Assembly (NCBI RefSeq): GCF_900099965.1
Contig: NZ_FNDJ01000007.1
Location: 218,995 to 282,994 of the forward strand
Reading direction: 5' to 3'
Length of the DNA: 64,000 nucleotides
Origin: Nonomuraea jiangxiensis
GTDB lineage: Bacteria > Actinomycetota > Actinomycetes > Streptosporangiales > Streptosporangiaceae
Positions within the stretch are counted from its first letter, which is position 1. Each line of letters opens with the position of its first letter. Positions 22,694 through 31,024 of the stretch are shown piece after piece. The notes under the pieces were generated by a model. The model worked only from the letters and a program-made list of their open reading frames with translations, did no database searches and had not been told where the DNA came from. The position numbers were made by a program, and so were the translations under genes.

Positions 22694-24667
22694 GTGATGG
22701 CCTACCGCTATGGCGAGTACCACGACGGCCCCGACCCTCTCGCTCCCCCCTACGACGTGCGGGCCGCCCTCGACGAGATGGGCGATGCGATCCTGTCGGG
22801 CTCGACGCCGGTCCACGCCCTGCGTGACCTGCTCAAGCGCGGCCTGCCCGGCGCGCAGGACCGCCGGGGGCTGGACGACATGCTCAGGGAGGTCCGGCGG
22901 CGCCGCCGTGACCTGCGCGAGCGGGGACGGCTCGACGGCACGCTGGAGAAGGCTCGGGCGCTGCTGGACAAGGCCATCGGGCAGGAGCGGGCCGAGTTGT
23001 TCCCCGATCCCTCCGACGACGCCCGGATGCGCGAGGCGGGGCTCGACGCGCTGCCCGAGGACACGGCCAGCGCCATCCAGGAGCTGAGCACGTACGAGTG
23101 GCGTTCGTCCGCGGCCCGCCAGACGTTCGAGGAGCTGCGCGCCCTGCTGCGCCGGGAGGTGCTGGACAGCCAGTTCAAGGGGCTGCGGGACGCGCTGGCC
23201 AACCCCGATCCGGAGGCCATGGAGCGCGTCCGGCAGATGATGTCGGACCTGAACGACATGCTGGAGAAGGACGCCCGCGGCGAGCACACCCAGGCCGACT
23301 TCGACGCTTTTATGGGGAAATATGGCGATTTGTTCCCCGAAAAGCCGCGGAACCTTGACGAGCTCGTCGACATCCTGGCCCGCCGCGCCGCCGCCGCGCA
23401 GCGCATGCTGGCCTCCATGACCCCGCGCCAGCGCGAGGAGCTCGGCAACCTCATCAACCAGACCCTCGAACAGGCCGGGCTCGCCGACCAGATGCGCCGC
23501 CTGGGCGAGTCCCTCTACGCCCGCCGCCCCGACCTGGCCTGGAACGCCCCCGAGCGGCTCACCGGCGAGGAGCCGCTGGACATGGGTGACGCCGTCACCG
23601 CCCTGGAGGAGCTGGCCGACCTCACCCAGCTGGAGACCGCCCTGCGCCAGGACTACCCGGGCGCGCGGCTCGACGACATCGACGAGGCCGCCGTACGCCG
23701 TGCGCTCGGCCGCTCGGCCGTCGACGACCTGGAGGCGCTCAAGCGGATCGAGCGTGAGCTGGAGGAGCAGGGCTACCTGCTGCGCCGCCGCGGCAAGCTG
23801 GAGCTCACCCCCAAGGCGGTGCGGCGGCTGGGCGAGACGGCGCTGCGCCGGGTGTTCGCCTCACTTGACGCGGGCCGGCGCGGCGACCACGACCAGCACG
23901 ACGCGGGCTCGGCCGGCGAGCTCACGGGCTCGTCCCGCCCGTGGCGCTTCGGCGACGAGCAGCCCCTCGACGTCGTACGGACCCTGGTCAACGGTGTCCG
24001 CAGCGGCGGCGTGAGCCCGGCGGGGCGGCCCGACCAGCGGGCGGCGGTGCGCCTGTCGGTCGACGACTTCGAGGTGGCCGAGACCGAGCGCCGCAGCGCC
24101 GCGGCGGTCTGCCTGCTCGTGGACCTGTCCTACTCGATGGCCCTGCGTGGCACCTGGGCCGCCGCCAAGCAGACGGCCCTGGCCCTGCAGGCCCTGGTGG
24201 CCTCCAAGTTCCCGCAGGACGCCGTGCAGATCATCGGCTTCTCCAACTACGCCAGGGTGCTGCAGCCGGACGAGCTGGCCGGCCTGGACTGGGACATGGT
24301 CCAGGGCACCAACCTGCACCACGCCCTGCTCATCGCGGGCCGCCACCTCGACCGCCACCCCGACTTCGAACCGGTGGTCCTGGTGGTCACGGACGGCGAG
24401 CCCACCGCCCACCTCATGCGCAACGGCAGATCCGCCTTCGAGTGGCCGCCGTCGCACGAGACGCTGGAGTTGACCCTGGCGGAGGTGGACAAGATGACCC
24501 GCCGCCGGGCCACGATCAACATCTTCATGCTGGCGGCCGACGACCGGCTGAAGGAGTTCGTGGACGAGGTGGCCCGCAGGAACGGCGGGCGCGTCTTCTC
24601 CCCCAGTGCCGAACGCCTGGGCGAATACGTGGTCAGCGACTTCCTGCGCCTCCGCCGTACCCGCTGA
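22694..24667 (+). CDS. VWA domain protein, partner of the AAA+ ATPase
   Basis: 657 aa. Residues 1-400 are helical and charged. A von Willebrand A domain follows at about 470-640, with the MIDAS motif DLSYSM near 477 (DxSxS), a conserved Thr in VQGTNLHHAL and an Asp in VTDGEPT. It is the ChlD/CoxE-like partner of the 20446 ATPase. The GTG at 22694 lies six bases after a TAGCTT hexamer, pointing to a leaderless start; an ATG follows immediately at 22697. It therefore probably has its own promoter in addition to any read-through. Confidence 0.93.
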   Translation: MMAYRYGEYHDGPDPLAPPYDVRAALDEMGDAILSGSTPVHALRDLLKRGLPGAQDRRGLDDMLREVRRRRRDLRERGRLDGTLEKARALLDKAIGQERAELFPDPSDDARMREAGLDALPEDTASAIQELSTYEWRSSAARQTFEELRALLRREVLDSQFKGLRDALANPDPEAMERVRQMMSDLNDMLEKDARGEHTQADFDAFMGKYGDLFPEKPRNLDELVDILARRAAAAQRMLASMTPRQREELGNLINQTLEQAGLADQMRRLGESLYARRPDLAWNAPERLTGEEPLDMGDAVTALEELADLTQLETALRQDYPGARLDDIDEAAVRRALGRSAVDDLEALKRIERELEEQGYLLRRRGKLELTPKAVRRLGETALRRVFASLDAGRRGDHDQHDAGSAGELTGSSRPWRFGDEQPLDVVRTLVNGVRSGGVSPAGRPDQRAAVRLSVDDFEVAETERRSAAAVCLLVDLSYSMALRGTWAAAKQTALALQALVASKFPQDAVQIIGFSNYARVLQPDELAGLDWDMVQGTNLHHALLIAGRHLDRHPDFEPVVLVVTDGEPTAHLMRNGRSAFEWPPSHETLELTLAEVDKMTRRRATINIFMLAADDRLKEFVDEVARRNGGRVFSPSAERLGEYVVSDFLRLRRTR

Positions 24668-24723
24668 TCGCCGTCCCGGGTGAGGCGCGGATTCTGTCGG
24701 TGCGCTCGGGCAGAATCGCCGGC

Positions 24724-25179
24724 ATGAGCGACGGTGACGTGCGGCTGAGAGACGTCGTGGAGGCGGACCTGGAGGTGTTCCTGGCGCAGGAGCACGACCC
24801 GGAGGCGGTGCGCCGGTCCAGGTTCGCCCCCAGGCCGCGGGAGGCGTTCCTGCGCCACTGGACCACCCGGATCCTCGGCGATCCCACGGTCCACGTGCAG
24901 GCGGTCATCGCCGACGGCGCCCTGGCGGGAAATCTGGTGGCCTGGTGGGAGGCGGACAAACGGTTCATCGGCTACTGGCTGGGCCGCGAGTTCTGGGGGC
25001 GCGGCGTCGGCGGCGTGGCCCTGGGGCTCTTCCTGGAGCAGGAGAAGACCCGTCCCCTCCACGCCGACCCCTTCCACGCCAACACCGCCTCGGTCCGCCT
25101 CCTGGAGAAGCACGGCTTCCGGCGGACGGGCACGATCCGGCACGGCGAGGACGAGCACATCCTGCTCGTCCTGTCCTGA
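24724..25179 (+). CDS. GNAT family N-acetyltransferase (RimJ/RimL-like)
   Basis: 151 aa. The acetyl-CoA loop GREFWGRGVGGVALGLFL is at about 85-102, and the C-terminal half has PFHANTASVRLLEKHGFRRTG, both diagnostic of RimJ/RimL-type enzymes. The substrate is unknown. The ATG at 24724 follows a CAGAAT hexamer by seven bases with no ribosome binding site, so a leaderless start is likely. Confidence 0.93.
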   Translation: MSDGDVRLRDVVEADLEVFLAQEHDPEAVRRSRFAPRPREAFLRHWTTRILGDPTVHVQAVIADGALAGNLVAWWEADKRFIGYWLGREFWGRGVGGVALGLFLEQEKTRPLHADPFHANTASVRLLEKHGFRRTGTIRHGEDEHILLVLS

Positions 25180-25327
25180 CCCACTTGGGAGCGCCCATCG
25201 GCGGGGACTCGTCCAGGAGACCCCGAAGGCCACCGGACGCGCCCTCTCCGTAGGGGACCTGGGACGGGTCAGGCGCTGCCCTCGGTTCCGGGATCAGGGG
25301 TCGGGCGGGGAGGGGCGGCGCGAGGGG

Positions 25328-25750
25328 TCAGGCGTCGACCAGCGAGGAGTAGAACGTGAGACCGACGTCGAAGCCGTCGCGGCAGTTGCGGTGGGAGCGG
25401 TAGCAGGGGCGCCAGGCCGAGCTGGCGCCGATTCCCGCCCTGGCCTCGCTCAGGGCCATCGGCACCCGCTCCGGCAGCGGCAGCAGGCCGTGGCCCAGAT
25501 AACGGATGCCGGCCAGCTCGGTGTGCTTGCCGCGCCCTCCGGAGACGAACCCGCCGAATCGCCAGCCGCTCTCCTCGTCCCACACCAGCGCGTTGCCGTC
25601 GGCCAGCCGGAGCGTGACGCCGCGCGGATCGCACGGGCCGTCCCACCAGTCCGCCACCTCGGCTCCCAGCACGTCAACGACCTGCTGCGCATAGCCGATC
25701 GGCTGCTGCAGCCATTCGTCGGAGTACGGCTCGACATGCCTGACGGCCAC
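25328..25750 (-). CDS. DUF6292 family protein
   Basis: 140 aa from GTG 25750, which has AAGGAGG eight bases upstream; an ATG at 25846 in frame is without support. The core (EPYSDEWLQQPIGYAQQVVD, PRGVTLRLADGNALVWDEESGWRFG split over two strands, LPERVPMAL) fits DUF6292. These small proteins occur in many copies in actinomycetes beside regulators. The function is unknown. It is divergent from the small membrane protein at 25890. Confidence 0.75.
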   Translation of the reverse strand: MAVRHVEPYSDEWLQQPIGYAQQVVDVLGAEVADWWDGPCDPRGVTLRLADGNALVWDEESGWRFGGFVSGGRGKHTELAGIRYLGHGLLPLPERVPMALSEARAGIGASSAWRPCYRSHRNCRDGFDVGLTFYSSLVDA

Positions 25751-25889
25751 TGACGGCACCTCCTTGTGCCCTGTGGGTAAGAAAAGAGCGACGGCCACCA
25801 ACCATAGCGCGGCCGAACTTATTCCGTTGCACCACCGTCTAGTCATTAAGGACGATATTCAGGTCCGATCGGGGGAAGGAGGGGTGCCC

Positions 25890-26024
25890 ATGATTGCCGC
25901 GATAGCCACAGTAATTCTCCTCGTGCTGATGATCGTCGCCATAGCAGCACGAGAGCTGATCATGCGATGCCCCCCGGAGGGCAAAGAGAGTGTCGACTCC
26001 CCCACCGAGATCGCTGGGGACTAG
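25890..26024 (+). CDS. small single-pass membrane protein
   Basis: 44 aa: a transmembrane helix at 2-22 (MIAAIATVILLVLMIVAI) followed by RELIMRCPPEGKE and an acidic tail. A strong AAGGAGGGG lies five bases before the ATG at 25890, which is what identifies the gene. No family is recognised. It ends ten bases before the next gene. Confidence 0.55.
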   Translation: MIAAIATVILLVLMIVAIAARELIMRCPPEGKESVDSPTEIAGD

Positions 26025-26034
26025 TCTCTGCGGC

Positions 26035-26469
26035 ATGTCGTCCCTGCTTCTCTGGCTGCACATCGGCTTCGCGATCTTCACCATCGGCCCGGTCACCGCC
26101 GCGACGATGACCGCGCCCCGCATCATCCGTGAAAAGAACGTGCCCGCGCTGCGGATCATCCAGCGCATGACGAGGATCTACAGCCTCGGCACCCTGGGCG
26201 TCTTCGTGTTCGGGGTGGTGCTCGGTGTGGTCCTCGGCAACGGGCTGCTCGGCAAGTGGTACATGACGGCCTCGATGACACTGTTCATCGTGGCCGCCGT
26301 GCTGCTCGTCATCATCGACCGCGACCTGCGTACCGCCGTCCGGGTGCTCTCCAGCGAGAGCACGGACGACGACGCGAAGGTGCAGAACGGGCGGATCGCC
26401 GCGATCAGCGGGCTGCTCGGGCTGATCTGGCTGGTGATCCTGTTCCTGATGGTCTTCCCGACCGGCTGA
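26035..26469 (+). CDS. DUF2269-like integral membrane protein
   Basis: 144 aa with four predicted helices (about 4-24, 48-70, 78-100, 122-143). The N-terminus SLLLWLHIGFAIFTIGPVTAATM resembles DUF2269 and related small quinol or heme-oxidase-like membrane proteins, with a His in helix 1. The function is unknown. A TAGTCT hexamer ends seven bases before the ATG, with no ribosome binding site, so the start is likely leaderless. Confidence 0.75.
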   Translation: MSSLLLWLHIGFAIFTIGPVTAATMTAPRIIREKNVPALRIIQRMTRIYSLGTLGVFVFGVVLGVVLGNGLLGKWYMTASMTLFIVAAVLLVIIDRDLRTAVRVLSSESTDDDAKVQNGRIAAISGLLGLIWLVILFLMVFPTG

Positions 26470-26512
26470 GCCAGGCTCCCGGGCGCTCCGACCGAGTGCC
26501 CGGTGGCCTGGC
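26470..26512. terminator. bidirectional hairpin between convergent genes
   Basis: GCCAGG and CCGGGC on the left pair with GCCCGG and CCTGGC on the right: two 6-bp stems separated by a three-base symmetric bulge, loop 13 bases. It fills the gap between the 26035 gene and the end of the metB-like gene. Confidence 0.55.
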
Positions 26513-26529
26513 ACGAACGCCCAGGTGGG

Positions 26530-27669
26530 TCAGCCCAGTGCCTGGGTGAGGTCGGCGAGCAGGTCGTCGATCGTCTCGATCCCGACGGACAGCCGCACCA
26601 GATCGCCGGGGACCTCCAGGGGCGACCCGGCCACCGAGGCGTGCGTCATCCTGCCCGGATGCTCGATGAGCGACTCGACCCCGCCCAGCGACTCGCCCAG
26701 CGTGAAGAGCTTGGCGCGATCGCACACCGCCACGGCCTCCGCCTCGCCGCCCGCGACGCGGAACGACACCATCCCCCCGAACCGCTTCATCTGCTTGGCC
26801 GCCACCTCGTGACCGCCGTGCTCGGGCAGCCCCGGGTAGAGCACCTGGGTCACCCGCGGGTGCGCGGTGAGCAGGCCGACGACGCGCTCGGCGTTGTCGC
26901 AATGACGGTCCATGCGCACGCCGAGGGTCTTGAGCCCGCGCAACGTCAGCCAGGCGTCGAACGGCCCGGCCACCGCGCCGATGGCGTTCTGGTGGTAGGC
27001 GAGCTCCTCGCCCAGCCCGCGGTCGGCGGTGATCAGCGCCCCGCCGACCACGTCGGAGTGACCGCCCACGTATTTGGTGGTCGAGTGCACGACGACGTCC
27101 GCCCCCAGGGACAGGGGCTGCTGCAGGTATGGCGACGCGAACGTGTTGTCCACCACCAGCAGCGCCCCGCACTCGTGGGCCAGTTGCGCCAGCGCGGCGA
27201 TGTCGGCGACGCCGAGCAGCGGATTGGTCGGCGTCTCGACCCACACCACCTTCGTCTTCTGCGTCATCGCCGCGGCGACGGCGTCGAGGTCGTTGAGCGT
27301 CACCGGGTCGAAGTGCAGGTCCCAGCGCTGGTTGACCTTGGAGAAGAGCCGGTAGGTGCCTCCGTAGGCGTCATTCGGGATGATGACGTGGTCCTGCGGC
27401 TTGCACACCGTGCGCAGCAGCGTGTCCTCGGCGGCCATCCCCGAGGCGAACGCCAGCCCGCGCACCCCTCCCTCCACCGCCGCCAGCGCCTCTTCGAGCG
27501 CGGTCCTGGTGGGATTGGCCGAGCGGCTGTACTCATATCCCCCGCGCAACCCGCCCACGCCGTCCTGCTTGTACGTGGAGGTCGCGTAAATCGGCGGCAC
27601 GACCGCACCCGTCACCGGGTCGGGCTCCTGACCAGCGTGAATGGCCAGGGTCTCAAAACCGTTGCTCAT
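26530..27669 (-). CDS. metB: cystathionine gamma-synthase / gamma-lyase family enzyme
   Basis: 379 aa from ATG 27669; a GTG three codons upstream is also possible. It is a PLP fold type I enzyme of the Cys/Met metabolism family. The Schiff-base lysine K199 is in STTKYVGGHSD, and phosphate-binding YSRSANPTR is at about 47-55. Family members either join O-acyl-homoserine and cysteine (MetB) or split cystathionine to cysteine (gamma-lyase). The presence of cbs 2 kb away makes the lyase role in reverse transsulfuration equally likely. I cannot separate the two by sequence here. No S-box or other riboswitch is seen. Confidence 0.93.
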   Translation of the reverse strand: MSNGFETLAIHAGQEPDPVTGAVVPPIYATSTYKQDGVGGLRGGYEYSRSANPTRTALEEALAAVEGGVRGLAFASGMAAEDTLLRTVCKPQDHVIIPNDAYGGTYRLFSKVNQRWDLHFDPVTLNDLDAVAAAMTQKTKVVWVETPTNPLLGVADIAALAQLAHECGALLVVDNTFASPYLQQPLSLGADVVVHSTTKYVGGHSDVVGGALITADRGLGEELAYHQNAIGAVAGPFDAWLTLRGLKTLGVRMDRHCDNAERVVGLLTAHPRVTQVLYPGLPEHGGHEVAAKQMKRFGGMVSFRVAGGEAEAVAVCDRAKLFTLGESLGGVESLIEHPGRMTHASVAGSPLEVPGDLVRLSVGIETIDDLLADLTQALG

Positions 27670-27792
27670 AAAGGCCACGTTAACGGAAGTCGGCCCGCGA
27701 TCCGTCCCCTCCGGATCGCGGGCCGCTCGCGGACGACCGTCCCCACGGCGCCCGCGTGGCTCGCGCCTCGTTCCCCGCGCGAGCCGGGGCGG

Positions 27793-27975
27793 TCAGGCCG
27801 CCTCGAACTCCCGGTCCCCGCCTGACCGGGGCGGGAGCCGTACCACGTCGGCCTCCGGCCGGCCGTCTTCCGCGCGCGCCCCGCCGACGCGGGAGAGCAG
27901 CACGGGATCAGCGAGCGCGAGTAGCACTCCCATGACCAGTCCGGCGCCCAGTAGTAGGAATCCGATGGCAACCAT
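27793..27975 (-). CDS. small membrane protein
   Basis: 60 aa from ATG 27975, with AAGGGGG seven bases before it. It has one transmembrane helix at about 2-24 (VAIGFLLLGAGLVMGVLLAL), then a polar tail with VVRLPPRSGGDREFEAA. No family is recognised. It is divergent from the histidine kinase gene and shares its 137-base upstream region. Confidence 0.5.
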   Translation of the reverse strand: MVAIGFLLLGAGLVMGVLLALADPVLLSRVGGARAEDGRPEADVVRLPPRSGGDREFEAA

Positions 27976-28112
27976 TTCCTGTCCCCCTTCCGACACATCC
28001 CAGCATGGGCGACGCGGCCGCCCGCCGCCTCCGCTGAAGGACGGGTCTCTGACGAGCCCTCTCGGCCGAACGGTTGATACGACATGTCCGACTTCCGGCC
28101 TAGGCTCGGGCC

Positions 28113-29255
28113 GTGGGGGATTCCAACCGCCTCGTGTACTGGATCCGCCGGCTGAGCGAGATCGCGATGCTCGGCTGGCTGGGCCTGCTGCTCATGTTCG
28201 ACCTCGCGCTCGCGGTCTCCATCGGAGGACTGCAGTGGCTGGCGTTCGCCTGTGGCATCGCCGGCATCGTGGCCGTGGTGCTGCGGAGGCGGCGCCGGCT
28301 GGAGGGGTTCGTCCTCATGCTGGCCCTGTCGTTCAGCGTGTCCGCGGCGATCGGGAGCACCCACCTCAACGGCGCCCCCGGGCTGGTGGAGACCGGGGCG
28401 CTGCTCATCCTGCTCGTCGGGGTGCTGCGGCACGTCGAGCCGGTACGCCGGGCCGCGCAGCTGGCGTGCGTGAGCCTGGTGGTCCTGATGGCGGAGTCCC
28501 TGGGCCGCGACTACAACTCCTCGGGGCTGGCGCTGTCGTTCCTGCTGTTCGTGGGGTGGTCGACGGCGGCGGGCATCGGCGGTTACCTGCGTTTCCAGCA
28601 GGAACGCCGGGCGGAGGCGGTGCACTCCGTACGCAAGGCCGAGCGGCTGGAGCTGGCCAGGGAGCTGCACGACCTGGTCGCCCATTACATCACCGGCATC
28701 GTGGTCCAGGCCCAGGCCGCCCGTACGGTCGCGGAGACCAGGCCGGAGGCGGTGGCCCCCGCGCTGGACGCCATCGCCACGGCCGGGTCGGAGGCGCTGA
28801 CCTCGATGCGGCGCATGGTCACGGTGTTGCGTACCGAGGACGGCGCCGACCGCAGACCCGGGGTCACGCTGGCCGACCTGCGCCTGCTGGCCGACCGGTT
28901 CTCGGCCGAGGGGCCGAAGGTGGCCTTCGAGATCGGGCAGGGGCTGAACGACCGCGCGTTGCCGCCGGAGGTCATGACCACCCTGCACCGGGTGCTCCAG
29001 GAGGCGCTGACCAACGTGCGCAAGCACGCCGCCCGTACGGCCTGGGTCGAGGTGACCCTGCGGCGCCACGAGAAGGCGGTGGTGCTGCGGATCCGGAACT
29101 TCGGCGCCGCCGCGGACCCGCGGGTCTCCCGCCTGGGCGGCGGCTTCGGACTGGTCGGGATGGCCGAACGGGTGGAGGCGCTGGGCGGCCGGCTCCACGC
29201 CGGCCCGACCCCCGAGGGCGCCTGGCAAGTGGTCGCCGAATTCCCCCTCCCCTGA
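28113..29255 (+). CDS. NarL-type sensor histidine kinase, orphan
   Basis: 380 aa. Four to five transmembrane helices lie within 15-160, then the HisKA_3 dimerisation domain with phospho-accepting H186 in ELARELHDLVAHYI, then HATPase_c with N-box QEALTNVRKHA and G-box GGGFGLVGMAERVEALGG. It autophosphorylates and should pass phosphate to a NarL/LuxR response regulator, but none is encoded on either side. The start GTG 28113 follows a TAGGCT hexamer by six bases, suggesting a leaderless mRNA. The gene runs into a tandem repeat at its stop codon. Confidence 0.93.
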   Translation: MGDSNRLVYWIRRLSEIAMLGWLGLLLMFDLALAVSIGGLQWLAFACGIAGIVAVVLRRRRRLEGFVLMLALSFSVSAAIGSTHLNGAPGLVETGALLILLVGVLRHVEPVRRAAQLACVSLVVLMAESLGRDYNSSGLALSFLLFVGWSTAAGIGGYLRFQQERRAEAVHSVRKAERLELARELHDLVAHYITGIVVQAQAARTVAETRPEAVAPALDAIATAGSEALTSMRRMVTVLRTEDGADRRPGVTLADLRLLADRFSAEGPKVAFEIGQGLNDRALPPEVMTTLHRVLQEALTNVRKHAARTAWVEVTLRRHEKAVVLRIRNFGAAADPRVSRLGGGFGLVGMAERVEALGGRLHAGPTPEGAWQVVAEFPLP

Positions 29256-29390
29256 GCCGGTCTCCCACCCCCTGAGCGGACCCCTCACGTCCTGAGCCGG
29301 TCTCCCACCCTCCTGAGCGAACCCCTCACCTCATGAGCCGGTCTCCCACCCTCCTGAGCGGACCTCTCACGTCATGAGCCGGTCTCGCAC
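29253..29390 (+). repeat. tandem repeat, 40-41-bp unit, about 3.4 copies
   Basis: Units start at 29253, 29293, 29334 and 29375 (the last partial). Each unit is itself two related halves of about 20 bases, one beginning TGAGCCGGTCTCCCACC and the other TGAGCGGACCCCTCAC, so the array is also seven copies of a 20-mer. It begins exactly at the stop codon of the histidine kinase gene. The remaining bases to 29526 are Pro-codon-like C-rich DNA with no gene. Confidence 0.85.
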
Positions 29391-29435
29391 CATGGGAGCC
29401 GGCCCCCACCCACCAGCAGCCCTCCCAACCACCCA

Positions 29436-29453
29436 GGCGGCCTCCCGGCCGCC
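29436..29453. terminator. hairpin between histidine kinase and cbs
   Basis: GGCGGCC-tccc-GGCCGCC, a perfect 7-bp stem with a four-base loop, lies between two convergent genes. Confidence 0.5.
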
Positions 29454-29526
29454 CCGGAGTACCCCCCAGGAGAGCCCCCAGCACGCCAGGGAGGGCTTCC
29501 CGGCGCCCGGCGGTAGGCCGGGGTGG

Positions 29527-30909
29527 CTAGTGGTTGGCGAGGAAGGCGAGCAGGTCCTGGCGGGTGATCAGCCCCGAAGGCTTGCCGTCCTCCAGGACCA
29601 CGGCGGCGTCGGCCTTCTCCAGCGCCTCGACCGCCCGCGCCACGGGTTCACCGCTGCCGATCATGGGTAGCGGTGCCGACATGTGATCGGCGATCGAGTC
29701 ATCGGAGGAGAGCCTGCCGTGGTAAAGGGCTTCGAGGAGGTCACGTTCGACGATGGAACCGACCACTTCGGCCGCCATGACCGGCGGCTCCTCCTTCATC
29801 ACCGGCAGCTGGGACACCGAGTATTCCCGCATGATCGAGATCGCCGTGCCGACGGACTCATGCGGATGCGCGTGCACGAACTCCGGCAGCCCCGGCCGCT
29901 TGCGCCTCAGCACGTCGCCGACCAGCCCCTCCTCGGAGGTGGTGGTCAGGAAGCCGTAGTCGGCCATCCAGTCGTCGTTGAAGATCTTCGACAGGTAGCC
30001 ACGGCCGCCGTCGGGAAGCAGCACGACCACCACCCCGTCGGGCCCGGCCTTGGCCGCCACCCGCAGCGCCGCCACGACGGCCATCCCGCAGGAGCCGCCG
30101 ACCAGCAGCGCCTCCTCGCGGGCGAGCCGGCGGGTCATGTTGAAGGAGTCCTTGTCGGACACCGCGATGACCTCGTCGCAGATCTCGGTGTCGTACGTGG
30201 CCGGCCAGATGTCCTCACCGACCCCCTCCACCAGGTACGGGCGGCCGGACCCGCCGGAGTAGACCGAGCCCTCGGGATCGGCCCCGATGATCTTGACCCG
30301 GCCGTCGGAGACCTCCTTGAGGTAGCGGCCGGTGCCGCTGATCGTGCCGCCGGTGCCGATGCCCGCCACGAAGTGGGTCACCCTGCCCTCGGTCTGCTCC
30401 CAGATCTCGGGGCCCGTCGAGTGGTAGTGCGAGGCGGGGTTGTTGACGTTGGAGTACTGGTCGGGCTTCCAGGCGTTGGGCACCTCGCGGGCCAGCCGGT
30501 CGGACACCGAGTAGTAGGAGTCAGGATGATCGGGCGAGACGGCCGTCGGGCAGACCACGACCTCCGCCCCGTACGCGCGCAGCACCGCGATCTTGTCCCC
30601 GGCCACCTTGTCCGGCACCACGAACAGGCACCGATAGCCCTTTTGCTGTGCCACGATCGCCAGGCCCACGCCGGTGTTGCCGGACGTCGGCTCGACGATG
30701 ACGCCGCCGGGACGCAACTCCCCCGACTTCTCGGCGGCCTCGATCATCCGCACCGCGATGCGGTCCTTGACGGAGCCGCCCGGGTTGAAATATTCCACCT
30801 TGGCCAGCACCGGGGCTGGCACGCCCGCCGTGACCTTGTGCAGTCTGACCAGCGGAGTGTTCCCCATCAGGTCGACCAGGGAATCGTAAACGCGCACCGA
30901 GGTGTTCAC
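29527..30909 (-). CDS. cbs: cystathionine beta-synthase
   Basis: 460 aa. It condenses serine (or O-acetylserine) with homocysteine to cystathionine, the first step of reverse transsulfuration. The PLP fold type II core has K48 in NPGGSVKDR and TSGNTG at about 85-90, with GTGGTISG phosphate cup at about 190-197. Two CBS domains lie at about 335-458, and there is no N-terminal heme-binding extension, as expected for bacteria. The GTG start at 30909 has AAGAAGG very close. The metB-like gene at 26530 could supply the following step. Confidence 0.95.
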   Translation of the reverse strand: MNTSVRVYDSLVDLMGNTPLVRLHKVTAGVPAPVLAKVEYFNPGGSVKDRIAVRMIEAAEKSGELRPGGVIVEPTSGNTGVGLAIVAQQKGYRCLFVVPDKVAGDKIAVLRAYGAEVVVCPTAVSPDHPDSYYSVSDRLAREVPNAWKPDQYSNVNNPASHYHSTGPEIWEQTEGRVTHFVAGIGTGGTISGTGRYLKEVSDGRVKIIGADPEGSVYSGGSGRPYLVEGVGEDIWPATYDTEICDEVIAVSDKDSFNMTRRLAREEALLVGGSCGMAVVAALRVAAKAGPDGVVVVLLPDGGRGYLSKIFNDDWMADYGFLTTTSEEGLVGDVLRRKRPGLPEFVHAHPHESVGTAISIMREYSVSQLPVMKEEPPVMAAEVVGSIVERDLLEALYHGRLSSDDSIADHMSAPLPMIGSGEPVARAVEALEKADAAVVLEDGKPSGLITRQDLLAFLANH

Positions 30910-31024
30910 CTTCTTTGCCGAAGCTTGATCAGCTTGCCCGTGGCCGAGATCCAGTGGGGGTGGCAGGCGCTCGGCTAGTTTTCAAGCAAACGCTACCGCC
31001 GAGTGGGACAAGGAGGGCACTTTC

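Noticed and set aside
28074-28106. Sigma-70 promoter TTGATA with TAGGCT before the kinase gene
   Set aside because: The spacer is 21 bases; only the TAGGCT box with its leaderless spacing is kept.
29253-29390. CRISPR array
   Set aside because: The units are contiguous with no unique spacers and there are no cas genes in the window.
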